From the NCBI GenBank assembly GCA_963747555.1, contig CAVVFZ010000008.1:46658-110657 (forward strand): a stretch of DNA of 64,000 nucleotides, written 5' to 3'. Source of the DNA: DUZB01 sp963747555 (lineage in GTDB: Bacteria; Desulfobacterota; DSM-4660; Desulfatiglandales; Desulfatiglandaceae). The position numbers and the translations under genes are program-made. A model generated the notes under the pieces. It made no database searches, was not told the DNA's origin, and was given only the letters and a program-made list of their open reading frames with translations. Of this stretch, positions 26,931 through 37,694 are shown piece by piece; the first letter of the stretch is position 1; every line of letters starts with the position of its first letter.

Positions 26931-27449
26931 ATGGATAGGGAAAATAAGGAAAAATTTGTTGCCGATCTTCACGAACGGCTCAAAAAAGTACAGGGAACTT
27001 TGCTGGTCGGATACCAAGGTCTCGACGTGGAAGCAACCAACAGGTTGAGGAGGGAACTCGGTAAGGTTGAAGCAGAATTTCAGGTCGTAAAAAACAGACT
27101 TCTTAAACTGGCCAGTAAAGACACGGACACGGAAGTCGTAAAAGACTATATGAAAGGCCCTTCCGCGATTACGTTGATGTATGAAGACGTCGTGGGCCCT
27201 TCAAAAGTGCTCGTGGATTATGCAAAAGAGTTTAAACAGATCGAGATAAGACGGGGACAGATTTCCGGTAGGGAAATCGATCTCGAGGGCGTCAAAAAGT
27301 TGGCTGTTTTGCCGGGAAGAGAGGTTCTGCTTGCCCAGACATTGTCGGTTATGCAGGCTGTGCCAACCGCTTTTGTAAGGGTCTTGAACGGTGTAACTGT
27401 GAGCCTGCTTAATGTACTGAAAGCCATTGAAGAACAGAAAGCCAATTAG
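26931..27449 (+). CDS. rplJ: 50S ribosomal protein L10
   Basis: L10 of 172 aa anchors L7/L12 dimers to the ribosome. It has the N-terminal KEKFVADLHERLKKVQGTLL and the family motif KVEAEFQVVKNRLLKLA; the C-terminal helix binds L12. The start ATG at 26931 directly follows GAGGTGAAT. rplL follows after 34 nt. Confidence 0.96.
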   Translation: MDRENKEKFVADLHERLKKVQGTLLVGYQGLDVEATNRLRRELGKVEAEFQVVKNRLLKLASKDTDTEVVKDYMKGPSAITLMYEDVVGPSKVLVDYAKEFKQIEIRRGQISGREIDLEGVKKLAVLPGREVLLAQTLSVMQAVPTAFVRVLNGVTVSLLNVLKAIEEQKAN

Positions 27450-27483
27450 CTGCAAGCAAGAATTCGGAGGATGAAAAGGTAAA

Positions 27484-27870
27484 ATGGGAGCAAACGTAAG
27501 CAAAGAAGACGTGGTTGAATTCATATCCAATATGACCGTATTGGAACTGTCGGAGTTTGTGAAGGAATTGGAAGAAAAATTTGGCGTCAGTGCCGCTGCG
27601 CCCGTTGCGGTCGCCGCGGTCGCACCCGGCGCCCAGGGCCAGGAAGAAGCCGTTGAACAGACTGAGTTTGATGTGATTTTGACGAGTGTCGGCGACAAGA
27701 AGATTCAGGTGATCAAGGTGGTTCGTGCGATCACGGGACTCGGTTTGAAAGAAGCAAAAGCAGTGGTTGACGGTGTTCCAAGTCCTGTCAAGGAAGGTAT
27801 CCCCAAGGATGAGGCGGAAGGCATCAAAACGCAACTCGAAGAGGTCGGGGCTGCGGTAGAGATTAAGTGA
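27484..27870 (+). CDS. rplL: 50S ribosomal protein L7/L12
   Basis: L12 of 128 aa: dimerising N-terminal domain (VVEFISNMTVLELSEFVKE), an alanine-rich hinge, and the factor-binding C-terminal domain with KIQVIKVVRAITGLGLKEAK. Typical length. Confidence 0.98.
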   Translation: MGANVSKEDVVEFISNMTVLELSEFVKELEEKFGVSAAAPVAVAAVAPGAQGQEEAVEQTEFDVILTSVGDKKIQVIKVVRAITGLGLKEAKAVVDGVPSPVKEGIPKDEAEGIKTQLEEVGAAVEIK

Positions 27871-28043
27871 GTTTTTGAAGGGCACCTTTGTCGTTTATCG
27901 TAATGGCTTCTTCCAGGACAAGGGCAGGATCATCCTTGAAATGGAGGAAGCTGTTTGCGTAATGGAAGAATTATCAACGGATAGGTCGATTTTTTGAGTT
28001 CGTGCCCGTTGGCTGCTGTTTATACACAAATACAGGAGATACC

Positions 28044-31000
28044 ATGTCAAGAACTGATGGTGTCAAAAGACGTATCAGAAAAAGTTTTGGGAAAATTGAC
28101 AAGATTGTTGAGACTCCGAATCTTATCGATATTCAAAAAGTATCCTACGATCGGTTTCTGCAGAAAGATGTCCCGCCCGATGAACGAAAAGATGAGGGGT
28201 TGCAGGGGGCCTTTAACAGCGTTTTCCCCATACATGATTTTGCTCGTACGTCCTCTCTGGAGTTTGTGAAATACGCGTTTCAAGATATTAAATATAGCGT
28301 GGAAGATTGCCTCAGCAAAGGGATGATATACGAGGCGTCTTTGCGACTGACCGTACGACTGGTTGTCTTTGATACCGATTCGCTGAATGACACCAAGAGC
28401 ATCAGGGATATCAAAGAGCAGGAGATTTATTTCGGGACACTGCCCATGATGACGGAAAGAGGCACCTTTATTATTAATGGTACGGAACGTGCCGTTGTAA
28501 GCCAGTTGCACCGATCTCCCGGGGCGTTTTTTGATCATGACAAAGGGAAAGACCCATTCCAGTGGGAAACTTTTGTATTCCGCGAGGATCATTCCTCTAA
28601 GAGGGTCTTGGCTGGATTTTGAGTTTGATCCAAAAGATATTCTGTTTGTACGCATTGACAGACGCCGAAAATTCCCCGTTACCATCCTTTTAAAGGCGCT
28701 CGGTTATTCTACCCGCGATACCCTCCAGCATTTTTATGGCACGGAAATGATCGGACGCGATAATCTGGGTTGGTGGCGTGAGCCCAAGATTGAAGATCTC
28801 AGGCAGGAGAAAGTTTCGAAGGAAATCGTTGATCCGACAACCGGAGAGGTTCTTGCGAAAACGGGATTGAAATTTTCCAAGCGACTATTGAAGACTTTGC
28901 AGGGCATCGAAGGTTTTCAAGCTACGATACCGCTGAAACGACGACTGTCTCTGGATTTCTTGAAAGAGGAAGAACTGCAGCTTGTCGAAGATATTCTAGA
29001 CCCTGATACGGGTGAAAAGCTTGCCGGAAAGGGGGAGACCCTGACCGGCGAACTTCAGGAGACCTTAAAGGAAAAAGGATTCGTAGAGATTTTCTGTCTG
29101 GATCCCAAACGAATACGGATTCCTATTGAACCCTCCGAGGTTGTGAACCGGGTGCTTGCGGATGATCTGGTGGATCCTGAAACGGGAGAAATTATCTGCG
29201 CCTCAAATGAGGCGATCACCGAGGGGCAACTGGAATCCGTGAAAGAAAGAGACATCAATGCGCTGGAATGTCTTATCCTGACGGGTCATGGGATCAGTTC
29301 CTCCATCCGTGATACGCTGCTTGTGGATAAGATTGAGAACTGTGAAGATGCCATCCTCGATATCTACAGGAAGATGCGCCCCAGCAGCCCCCCGACTCCG
29401 GAAGTGGCGGAACGTTTTTTTGATAATTTGTTTTTCAACATAGATACCTATGACCTCTCTATGGTCGGCCGGCTTAAATTGAATTATCGCTTGGATCTTG
29501 ATGCCCCCCTGACTCTGCGAACGCTTAGGAAAGAGGATATCCTTGCTACGGTTAAGGAACTGATTAAGTTAAAGAGCGTTGAGGCCGTTGTAGACGATAT
29601 TGATAATTTGGGCAACAGAAGGGTTAGGGCGGTTGGAGAATTGCTGGAAAACCAGTATCGAATAGGGCTCGTGAGAATGGAACGCGCCATCAAGGAAAGA
29701 ATGAGCCTGCAAGAGGTCGAGACGCTGATGCCGCACGATCTGATCAATTCCAAGCCGGTGTCCGCGGTGGTTAAGGAATTTTTCGGGACAAGCCAGCTTT
29801 CTCAGTTCATGGATCAGACGAACCCTCTTTCTGAGGTGACCCATAAAAGAAGGCTGAGTGCCTTGGGTCCCGGGGGGCTTACAAGAGAAAGGGCCGGATT
29901 CGAAGTTCGGGACGTTCATCCTACCCATTATGGAAGAATTTGTCCGATTGAAACGCCGGAAGGTCCGAACATCGGGTTGATCATGTCTCTGAGCACCTAT
30001 GCAAGGGTCAATGAGTTCGGATTTATTGAGACCCCATACAGGAAAGTGCAGGACAGCAGGGTAAGCACCGATATTGAATATCTGTCTGCCCTGGAGGAAA
30101 AAGACTATCCTATCGCGCAGGCGAATGCTCCTCTCGATGAAAATGGGTATTTTGTCCGGGAAGAGGCGGCGGTGCGTATTAGCGGCGATGCTCTGAAAGT
30201 TCCGGTAACGGAAGTGAAATATATGGATGTTTCCCCGGATCAGCTCGTGAGCATTTCGGCTTCTCTGATTCCCTTTCTGGAACATGACGATGCCAACAGG
30301 GCGCTCATGGGTTCCAACATGCAGAGGCAGGCGGTCCCTCTGTTGAAGGCAAAGGCTCCGCTGGTGGGGACCGGTGTTGAGAGGATTGTCGCCAGGGATT
30401 CAGGCAACTCGGTCATTGCAAAACGAGACGGGATTGTTGAACATGTGGATGCCTCACGAATTGTTGTCCGGTCTATTATCCGTTCGGAAATGGACGAACC
30501 CGAGGTGGAGATCTACAAACTGATCAAATTTATGCGATCCAACCAAAACAGCTGCTACAATCAGAAGCCGATCGTGCAAAAAGGCGAGCACGTTAAAAAA
30601 GGACAGGTGATAGCAGACGGGCCTTCTACGGAACAGGGAGAATTGGCGCTGGGCCGTAATGTCATGGTCGCCTTCATGTCTTGGGGTGGATATAATTTTG
30701 AAGATTCCATTCTCATAAGTGAAAGGGTTGTAAAAGAAGACGTCTACACATCGATACATATCGAGGAGTTTGACGTGGTATCAAGGGATACCAAACTCGG
30801 GAAAGAAGAGATTACGAGAGATATCCCTAATGTTGGAGAGGAAGCGCTAAAAAACCTGGATGAAAGCGGAATCATCAAAGTAGGTGCGGAAATCAAACCA
30901 GGTGAAATTCTTGTCGGCAAGATTACCCCGAAGGGAGAAACACAGCTTTCTCCCGAAGAAAAGCTTCTGAGGGCTATATTCGGCGACAGGGCAGGGGATG

Positions 31001-32355
31001 TAAAGGACACATCCATGAGGGTCCCGCCCGGGGTGTCGGGAATAGTGATTGATGCCAAAGTTTTTTCAAGGGCGGGCGTGGAGAAGGATGAGCGGACGCT
31101 GGCCATTGAGGCCGATGAAATAGCAAGACTCCAGAAAGACCTTCAGGATGAGAAAGACGTTATTGTTGAAAGCGCCAGGGAAATGCTGATCGTTCTTTTG
31201 GACGGGCAGAAACTCAAGTCCGATCTTTACAGCAAGGAAACCAATGAAGTCCTGCTGCGTGCGAACAAGCCGATCAAAAAGGAACATATCGAAACTTTTC
31301 CCTTTGATATTTGGGCGGTGGCTGATCTCAGGATATCCATGGATGTTATTGAGCGTGTAGAGTCCATTATCACAAAATGTTCTACCAGAATAGCGAATAT
31401 AGAAAAACAATATAAAGAACGGGTGGCTAATTTTGACCTCGGGGATGAGTTGGCCCCTGGCGTCATCAAAATGGTGAAAGTGTATGTGGCGGTAAAGCGA
31501 AAACTCTCCGTGGGCGACAAGATGGCTGGTCGCCATGGTAACAAAGGGGTGCTTTCTCGAATACTGCCGATTGAGGATATGCCTTACTTTGCTGATGGAC
31601 GACCTGTAGATATTGTTTTGAACCCCCTGGGTGTGCCGTCAAGGATGAACGTGGGGCAGGTCCTGGAAACCCATCTTGGATGGGCGTCCTATGAATTGGG
31701 TCGGCAGGTTGGCAAGATGGTCGACAGTTTTACCAACGTTGAGGAATTGCGAAACCGATTTAAAGCCCTCTTCAACAAAAAAGAATACGATGAGTTCTTT
31801 GCTGACGCAACGGAAGAGGAAATTTTGAAGAGTGCCAGACAGATGGCGGACGGGCTTCCCGTAGCTACCCCCGTTTTTGATGGGGCTGATGAGGAAGAGC
31901 TCAAAGCATGGTTTGAGGAAGCCGGTTTGCCGGTAACCGGGCAGGCTACCTTGTATGATGGGCGAACCGGAGAGAAGTTTGATCAGGATGTTACGGTGGG
32001 GGTTATGTATGTTCTGAAACTTCACCATTTGGTGGATGACAAGCTTCACGCGCGCTCCATCGGACCTTATTCTCTCGTTACGCAGCAACCCTTGGGCGGG
32101 AAAGCCCAATTTGGCGGACAGAGACTCGGCGAAATGGAGGTGTGGGCCATGGAGGCTTACGGCGCCGCCCACACTCTGCAGGAATTTCTCACTGTCAAAT
32201 CTGATGATGTAGCCGGCAGGACAAGGATGTATGAGAGAATTGTAAAGGGCAACAATGCTCTTGAAGCCGGAATCCCTGAGTCGTTCAAGGTGTTGATGAA
32301 AGAACTCCAGAGCCTTGGTCTGGAAATCGAACTCTTTGAGGACGGTCAGATATAG
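28044..32355 (+). CDS. rpoB: DNA-directed RNA polymerase subunit beta (one frame break)
   Basis: The beta subunit forms half the active site and the rifampicin pocket. The start ATG at 28044 follows CAGGAGATACC. The first 170 residues end in RSPGAFFDHDKGK, where the frame is lost at 28542-28551 (CAAAGGGAAAGACC). One base fewer restores THSSGKLLYSARIIP, and the second frame runs intact to 32355. The rifampicin region FFGTSQLSQFMDQTNPLSE carries the drug-sensitive residues. The total would be about 1,437 aa, longer than the 1,342 of E. coli. Part of the surplus is a third copy of a DPxTGE beta-lobe unit (about residues 265-420). Because rpoB is essential, a one-base sequencing error is by far the best explanation of the break. 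Confidence 0.95.
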
Positions 32356-32382
32356 TCTTTCAGTCTGGAAAAGGAGAAGGCA

Positions 32383-35300
32383 ATGGAAGAATTATATAGT
32401 TTTTTTGCAAAACCGAAAGATCCGTCCAGCTATAACGCCGTACGGATTTCTCTTGCGTCACCGGAAAAGATACTGGAATGGTCTCATGGTGAGGTCAAGA
32501 AGCCGGAGACAATCAATTACAGGACTTTCAAACCGGAACGGGACGGACTTTTCTGCTCAAGAATTTTCGGCCCCATAAAGGACTATGAATGTAATTGCGG
32601 CAAATACAAGCGAATGAAACACCGGGGCATCGTTTGTGAAAAATGCGGTGTGGAAGTGATTCAGAGCAAGGTCCGTCGCGAACGGATGGGGCATATCACA
32701 TTGGCTGCACCCGTGGCCCACGTCTGGTTCTTGAAGGCGCTTCCCTCAAAAGTGGGGAACCTCCTTGACCTGACACTGAAGGACTTGGAAAGGGTCCTGT
32801 ATTTCGAAGCGCATATCATTATTGATCCAAAGGATACACCCCTTCAAAAAGGCGCCGTCATGACCGACGAACAACTTCTGCAGGCAAGGGAAGATTTCGG
32901 GCATCGATTTGACGCCGGCATAGGGGCTGAAGCGATTCAGAAGATGTTAGCCGATCTGGACCTGGAGCGTTTGTCCGATGAACTGAGAATGGAAATGAGT
33001 GGCAGCAAGTCCGAAGCCAAACGGAAAAAGCTCACCAAACGGTTGAAAATTATTGATGCCTTCAAGGAGTCCAAAAACAAGCCGGAATGGACCATCCTGA
33101 ATGTTATTCCCGTATTGCCGCCCGACTTGAGGCCACTTGTCCCTCTTGACGGGGGGCGCTTTGCCACATCTGATTTGAACGATCTTTATCGTCGCGTGAT
33201 TAACCGGAATAACCGCTTGAAACGGCTTTTGGAGCTGAACGCTCCGGATATCATCGTTCGAAATGAAAAAAGAATGCTCCAGGAATCCGTGGATGTACTT
33301 TTTGACAATGGGAGAAGGGGGAAAGTCGTTACCGGCGCCAACAAGAGACCCTTCAAATCGCTCAGCGACATGCTCAAAGGAAAACAGGGACGGTTCCGGC
33401 AGAATCTCCTTGGAAAGCGGGTGGACTATTCAGGCCGTTCCGTTATCGTCGTCGGGCCGGATCTGCGCCTTCATCAATGCGGCTTGCCGAAGAAAATGGC
33501 TTTGGAGCTGTTTAAGCCTTTTATCTATAACAAACTGGATGAAAAGGGTTTTGTTACCACCATTAAGAGTGCGAAAAAGATGGTGGAAAGGGAGTCTCCG
33601 GAAGTCTGGGATGTCCTTGACGAGGTCGTTCGGGAATGCTGTATCCTGCTTAACAGGGCGCCTACGCTTCACAGGCTTGGAATTCAGGCCTTTGAACCGA
33701 CGCTGATCGAGGGAAAAGCGATTCAGCTTCATCCCCTGGTTTGCACGGCGTTTAATGCGGACTTTGACGGCGACCAGATGGCGGTGCATATTCCCCTGTC
33801 CATTGAGGCACAGATAGAGGCCAGGGTTTTGATGATGTCTACAAACAACATTCTTTCGCCGGCCAACGGAGATCCGATCATTGTGCCGAGTCAGGATATT
33901 GTTCTCGGCATCTATTATATGACACGCGAGAAACCCTTTTCAAAAGGCGCCGGAAAGAGATTTGCCAGTCCGCTTGAAGTGAGAATGGCCTATGATGCAG
34001 GAGAGGTGGATCTGCATGCGTCCATCAAAGTCAGAATGGATGGGAAGATTTATGACACCACTCCCGGCAGAATTATTCTGTATGAAATTATCCCGGATAA
34101 ATCCCTGTCTTTTGAACTGATCAATAAGGTCATGACAAAGAAGGAATTGCGCTTTCTCATCAATGAATCCCATCGAAAAATCGGCATTAAATCGACGGTC
34201 ATTCTGGCGGACCGGTTAAAAGATCTTGGATACAAATATGCTACCGTATCGGGGATTTCGATTTCCATCAAAGATATGATTATTCCTTCGAACAAGGAAG
34301 CGATCATCAAGGGGGCGGAAAACGAGGTCAGAAAGATCGAAGACCAGTATCAGAGCGGCGTGATCACGAGCGGTGAAAAATATAATAAGGTTGTCGACAT
34401 CTGGACCAAATCAACCGATGATGTGGCCGGAGAAATGATGCGGGAAATGGGTCTGGGCGCGATAAAAGGACCAGGCAGGGAGACTGAGGAAACCAGTAGT
34501 TTCAACTCTGTTTTCATGATGGCCGACTCCGGTGCAAGGGGGAGCAAGGACCAGATGAGGCAGTTAGCCGGAATGAGAGGCCTTATGGCTAAACCTTCCG
34601 GAGAGATTATTGAAACGCCTATTACCTCTAATTTCCGGGAGGGGTTGACCGTTCTCCAGTATTTTATTTCCACGCACGGCGCCAGGAAAGGGCTTGCGGA
34701 TACGGCACTTAAGACGGCAAACTCGGGATATCTTACGAGAAGACTCGTGGATGTTTCACAGGAAGCCATTATTACGGAAGAGGATTGCGGAGCCATCGAC
34801 GGAATCTGGGCCGAAGCCCTGGTCGAAGGCGGTGAAATCCTTCAGCGCGTGGGTGAACGTGTTCTGGGCCGTGTTGCCTTGGAAGATATCCTCGATCCGG
34901 TTACCGGAGAGGTGCTTGTCAAGGCCAACCAAGGAATTGACGAAGAGTGTGTGACCAAAATTGAACAGGCCGGTGTTGAGAGAGTCAGAATACGCTCGGT
35001 CCTTACCTGCGAAACCAAAATGGGGGTTTGCCGGAAGTGTTATGGTCGCGATCTTGCCCATGGACATGAGGTCAATCTTGGAGAGGCTGTGGGAGTTATT
35101 GCGGCCCAGTCTATTGGTGAACCGGGTACCCAGCTGACGATGCGGACCTTTCATATCGGCGGCGCCGTCGGCGGGCGGCGTGTGGAACAGTCAACGATCC
35201 AGCCGAGAAATCCGGGTGTTGCCAAATTCTTAAATTTGAAGACGGTAGAAAACAACGAAGGAAATCTGGTCGCTACGAACAGGAATGGCGAAATTGGCAT

Positions 35301-36456
35301 TATCGGCAAGGGCGGAAGAGAAATTGAGCGTTATCCGATTATTTACGGCGCCACTGTTATGGTCAGGGATGGGCAGCAATTGGAGGCGAATCAGATCTTG
35401 GCCCAATGGGACCCATTTACGATTCCCATCATGACGGAAGCCCCGGGAACGGTCAAGTTCGGGGATATTATCGAAGGTCGCACCATGGAGGAGAAGCGTG
35501 ACAAGGTTACCGGAAGAATCAGCCGGGTGATCATCGAATCGAGCGACGTAGAGGTTCGACCTCGAATAACGATTGTGGACAGCAAAGGAAAAGCTGCAGG
35601 AAGGGGCGGCATTGGAAAAGCTCAGTACAATTTGCCGGTAGGGGCCATCCTTATGGTGAACGAAGGCGATGAATTGGGGCCGGGCGCTTTTCTTGGAAAG
35701 ATTCCGAGGGAAACAACCAAAACTAAGGATATCACGGGAGGTCTGCCGAGGGTGGCCGAGCTTTTTGAGGTGAGAAAGCCAAAAGATACCGCCATCATCA
35801 GCGAGATTGACGGAACCGTTACCTTCGGTAAATACACCAAGGGAAAACGGAAGATGACCATAACGCCGGAGATTGGGGAACCCCAAAATTATTTTGTTCC
35901 GCGGGGAAAACATGTGAGCGTTCTGGAAGGGGATTACGTGAGAGCGGGTGAGGCTCTGATGGATGGGGCTGCTGATCCTAACGATATTCTGAAGATCAGA
36001 GGAATCAAGGAACTCGCAAAATACCTTGTGAATGAGGTTCAGGAAGTTTATCGACTTCAAGGTGTGAAGATCAACGACAAACATATCGAAGTAATCGTCA
36101 GGCAGATGCTGAGGCAGGTCAGTATTACGGATTCAGGAGATTCAACTTTTCTCATAGGAGAATATATAGAAAAGTGGAAATTTGAAAGAGAGAATCAGGG
36201 TATTATCGAAAAGGGTGGAAAACCGGCCAGTGGTCAGCCCCTTCTGCTTGGGATTACGAAAGCCTCGTTGAATACGGAAAGCTTTATTTCCGCGGCGTCT
36301 TTTCAGGAGACGACGAAAGTGTTATCGGATGCGAGCATTGCAGGAAAGGTCGATTTCCTGAAGGGACTGAAGGAAAATGTAATCATGGGGCGTCTCGTGC
36401 CGGCAGGTACGGGAGTAAGAGAATATCGTGATATTGAAATTGCTGTGAACAATTAA
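32383..36456 (+). CDS. rpoC: DNA-directed RNA polymerase subunit beta'
   Basis: The beta' subunit of 1,357 aa. It shows the N-terminal zinc finger (CNCGKYKRMKHRGIVCEKCG), the bridge to the DNA clamp, the catalytic NADFDGD with the three magnesium-binding aspartates, and the second zinc site (CETKMGVCRKCYGRD). The trigger-loop region includes GEPGTQLTMRTFHIGG. The ATG at 32383 has AGGAG upstream, and rpoB ends 27 nt before. One DPVTGEVL unit like those in rpoB occurs before the second zinc site. Confidence 0.98.
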   Translation: MEELYSFFAKPKDPSSYNAVRISLASPEKILEWSHGEVKKPETINYRTFKPERDGLFCSRIFGPIKDYECNCGKYKRMKHRGIVCEKCGVEVIQSKVRRERMGHITLAAPVAHVWFLKALPSKVGNLLDLTLKDLERVLYFEAHIIIDPKDTPLQKGAVMTDEQLLQAREDFGHRFDAGIGAEAIQKMLADLDLERLSDELRMEMSGSKSEAKRKKLTKRLKIIDAFKESKNKPEWTILNVIPVLPPDLRPLVPLDGGRFATSDLNDLYRRVINRNNRLKRLLELNAPDIIVRNEKRMLQESVDVLFDNGRRGKVVTGANKRPFKSLSDMLKGKQGRFRQNLLGKRVDYSGRSVIVVGPDLRLHQCGLPKKMALELFKPFIYNKLDEKGFVTTIKSAKKMVERESPEVWDVLDEVVRECCILLNRAPTLHRLGIQAFEPTLIEGKAIQLHPLVCTAFNADFDGDQMAVHIPLSIEAQIEARVLMMSTNNILSPANGDPIIVPSQDIVLGIYYMTREKPFSKGAGKRFASPLEVRMAYDAGEVDLHASIKVRMDGKIYDTTPGRIILYEIIPDKSLSFELINKVMTKKELRFLINESHRKIGIKSTVILADRLKDLGYKYATVSGISISIKDMIIPSNKEAIIKGAENEVRKIEDQYQSGVITSGEKYNKVVDIWTKSTDDVAGEMMREMGLGAIKGPGRETEETSSFNSVFMMADSGARGSKDQMRQLAGMRGLMAKPSGEIIETPITSNFREGLTVLQYFISTHGARKGLADTALKTANSGYLTRRLVDVSQEAIITEEDCGAIDGIWAEALVEGGEILQRVGERVLGRVALEDILDPVTGEVLVKANQGIDEECVTKIEQAGVERVRIRSVLTCETKMGVCRKCYGRDLAHGHEVNLGEAVGVIAAQSIGEPGTQLTMRTFHIGGAVGGRRVEQSTIQPRNPGVAKFLNLKTVENNEGNLVATNRNGEIGIIGKGGREIERYPIIYGATVMVRDGQQLEANQILAQWDPFTIPIMTEAPGTVKFGDIIEGRTMEEKRDKVTGRISRVIIESSDVEVRPRITIVDSKGKAAGRGGIGKAQYNLPVGAILMVNEGDELGPGAFLGKIPRETTKTKDITGGLPRVAELFEVRKPKDTAIISEIDGTVTFGKYTKGKRKMTITPEIGEPQNYFVPRGKHVSVLEGDYVRAGEALMDGAADPNDILKIRGIKELAKYLVNEVQEVYRLQGVKINDKHIEVIVRQMLRQVSITDSGDSTFLIGEYIEKWKFERENQGIIEKGGKPASGQPLLLGITKASLNTESFISAASFQETTKVLSDASIAGKVDFLKGLKENVIMGRLVPAGTGVREYRDIEIAVNN

Positions 36457-36485
36457 TTTTTATCTTGGAAATGTTTTAAAATTGC

Positions 36486-36514
36486 TTGACAAACCGTCCG
36501 TGAGAGAATATAAG
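36486..36514 (+). promoter_or_regulatory. Promoter of the str operon
   Basis: Perfect TTGACA (36486-36491), 17-nt spacer and TATAAG (36509-36514), 160 nt upstream of rpsL. The left arm of an 11-bp inverted repeat (36489-36499, complement at 36559-36569) overlaps the -35, which suggests a protein-binding site rather than an RNA hairpin. Confidence 0.65.
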
Positions 36515-36675
36515 TTTGGATTCTCAAATTTAAATTGCATGGGCATTGGATTTGCGATGGACGGTTTGTGTGAGGTCGGGGATAAGCGTGAATACGGTAC
36601 CTGTTGGGGTCCGGAAAAAAGTTTGAAATACAATATCTACTAAGTAGATGAAGCTTGTCATATTGAGGAGATTTT

Positions 36676-37065
36676 ATGGCGACAATTAACCAGCTTGTTA
36701 GAAATGGACGTCGCAAGTCGAAGAAAAAGGTGACCACTCCAGCTCTCCAGGGCGCCCCGCAAAAGAGAGGTGTGTGTGTTCGAGTTTATACCTCTACTCC
36801 TAAAAAGCCCAACTCGGCTCTCAGAAAAGTGGCCAGAGTGAGACTTACCAACGGAATTGAAGTGACGTCCTACATTCCGGGAATGGGACACAACCTGCAG
36901 GAGCATTCCGTTGTTCTGATAAGAGGCGGTCGTGTTAAGGATCTTCCGGGTGTTCGATATCATATCATCCGGGGCACGATGGACACCACCGGTGTGGACG
37001 ATCGTCGACAGGGCCGGTCAAAATATGGTGCAAAGAGGCCGAAGGGACTTCGCGCACGCGGATAA
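36676..37065 (+). CDS. rpsL: 30S ribosomal protein S12
   Basis: S12 of 129 aa, at the decoding centre. It contains VYTSTPKKPNSALRKVARV and the streptomycin-sensitive lysine context TPKKPNS. GGAG lies upstream. First gene of the str operon after its own promoter. Confidence 0.98.
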   Translation: MATINQLVRNGRRKSKKKVTTPALQGAPQKRGVCVRVYTSTPKKPNSALRKVARVRLTNGIEVTSYIPGMGHNLQEHSVVLIRGGRVKDLPGVRYHIIRGTMDTTGVDDRRQGRSKYGAKRPKGLRARG

Positions 37066-37144
37066 AACAGCTGAACCCCTGCATGAAAAAGAATAATCGT
37101 TAGATTCGTCATCGGCAGGGATAGAAATTGTCTGGAGAGTTTAT

Positions 37145-37615
37145 ATGCCCAGAAAAAGAGTAGTGGCGAAAAGAAAGATTACGCCTGATGCAAAACAAAA
37201 CAGCGTGCTGGTTGCCAAGTTCATAAACAACCTGATGAAACAGGGTAAGAAAAGTACGGCTCAGGCAATCCTGTACGGAGCTTTTGATATCATAGCGGAG
37301 AAAGGGAATAAGGACCCATTGGCCATCTTTCAGTCGGCGGTGGAGAACGTGAGGCCGGCCGTTGAGGTTAAGTCAAGGCGAGTCGGCGGATCCACGTACC
37401 AAGTTCCCACGGAAGTGAGACCGGCCAGGCGGCAGGCACTCAGTATGCGATGGATCATAAATTTCGCCAGAGCCCGGGGGGAGAAGACCATGGCCTCCAA
37501 GCTGGCCGCCGAATTATTAGATGCTGCCAATAAGAGGGGCGCGGCCGTTAAAAAGAAAGAAGACACTCACAGAATGGCTGAGGCCAATAAGGCATTCGCC
37601 CATTATAGATGGTAG
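37145..37615 (+). CDS. rpsG: 30S ribosomal protein S7
   Basis: S7 of 156 aa nucleates 30S head assembly. Recognised by MPRKRVVAKRKITPD and by STYQVPTEVRPARRQALSMR. fusA would normally follow; here tuf follows directly after 79 nt. Confidence 0.98.
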   Translation: MPRKRVVAKRKITPDAKQNSVLVAKFINNLMKQGKKSTAQAILYGAFDIIAEKGNKDPLAIFQSAVENVRPAVEVKSRRVGGSTYQVPTEVRPARRQALSMRWIINFARARGEKTMASKLAAELLDAANKRGAAVKKKEDTHRMAEANKAFAHYRW

Positions 37616-37694
37616 GCGGGGAAAACTTCTAAAGCAGTTTGTATTTCTGCCAGGTACCATTTTTTTCGTTTAATAATATCAGGAGGACTGAAAG

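Noticed and set aside
28542..28551. Programmed frameshift in rpoB
   Set aside because: No slippery heptamer, stimulatory hairpin or upstream Shine-Dalgarno is visible, and the direction (+1 insertion in an A run) fits a consensus error better.
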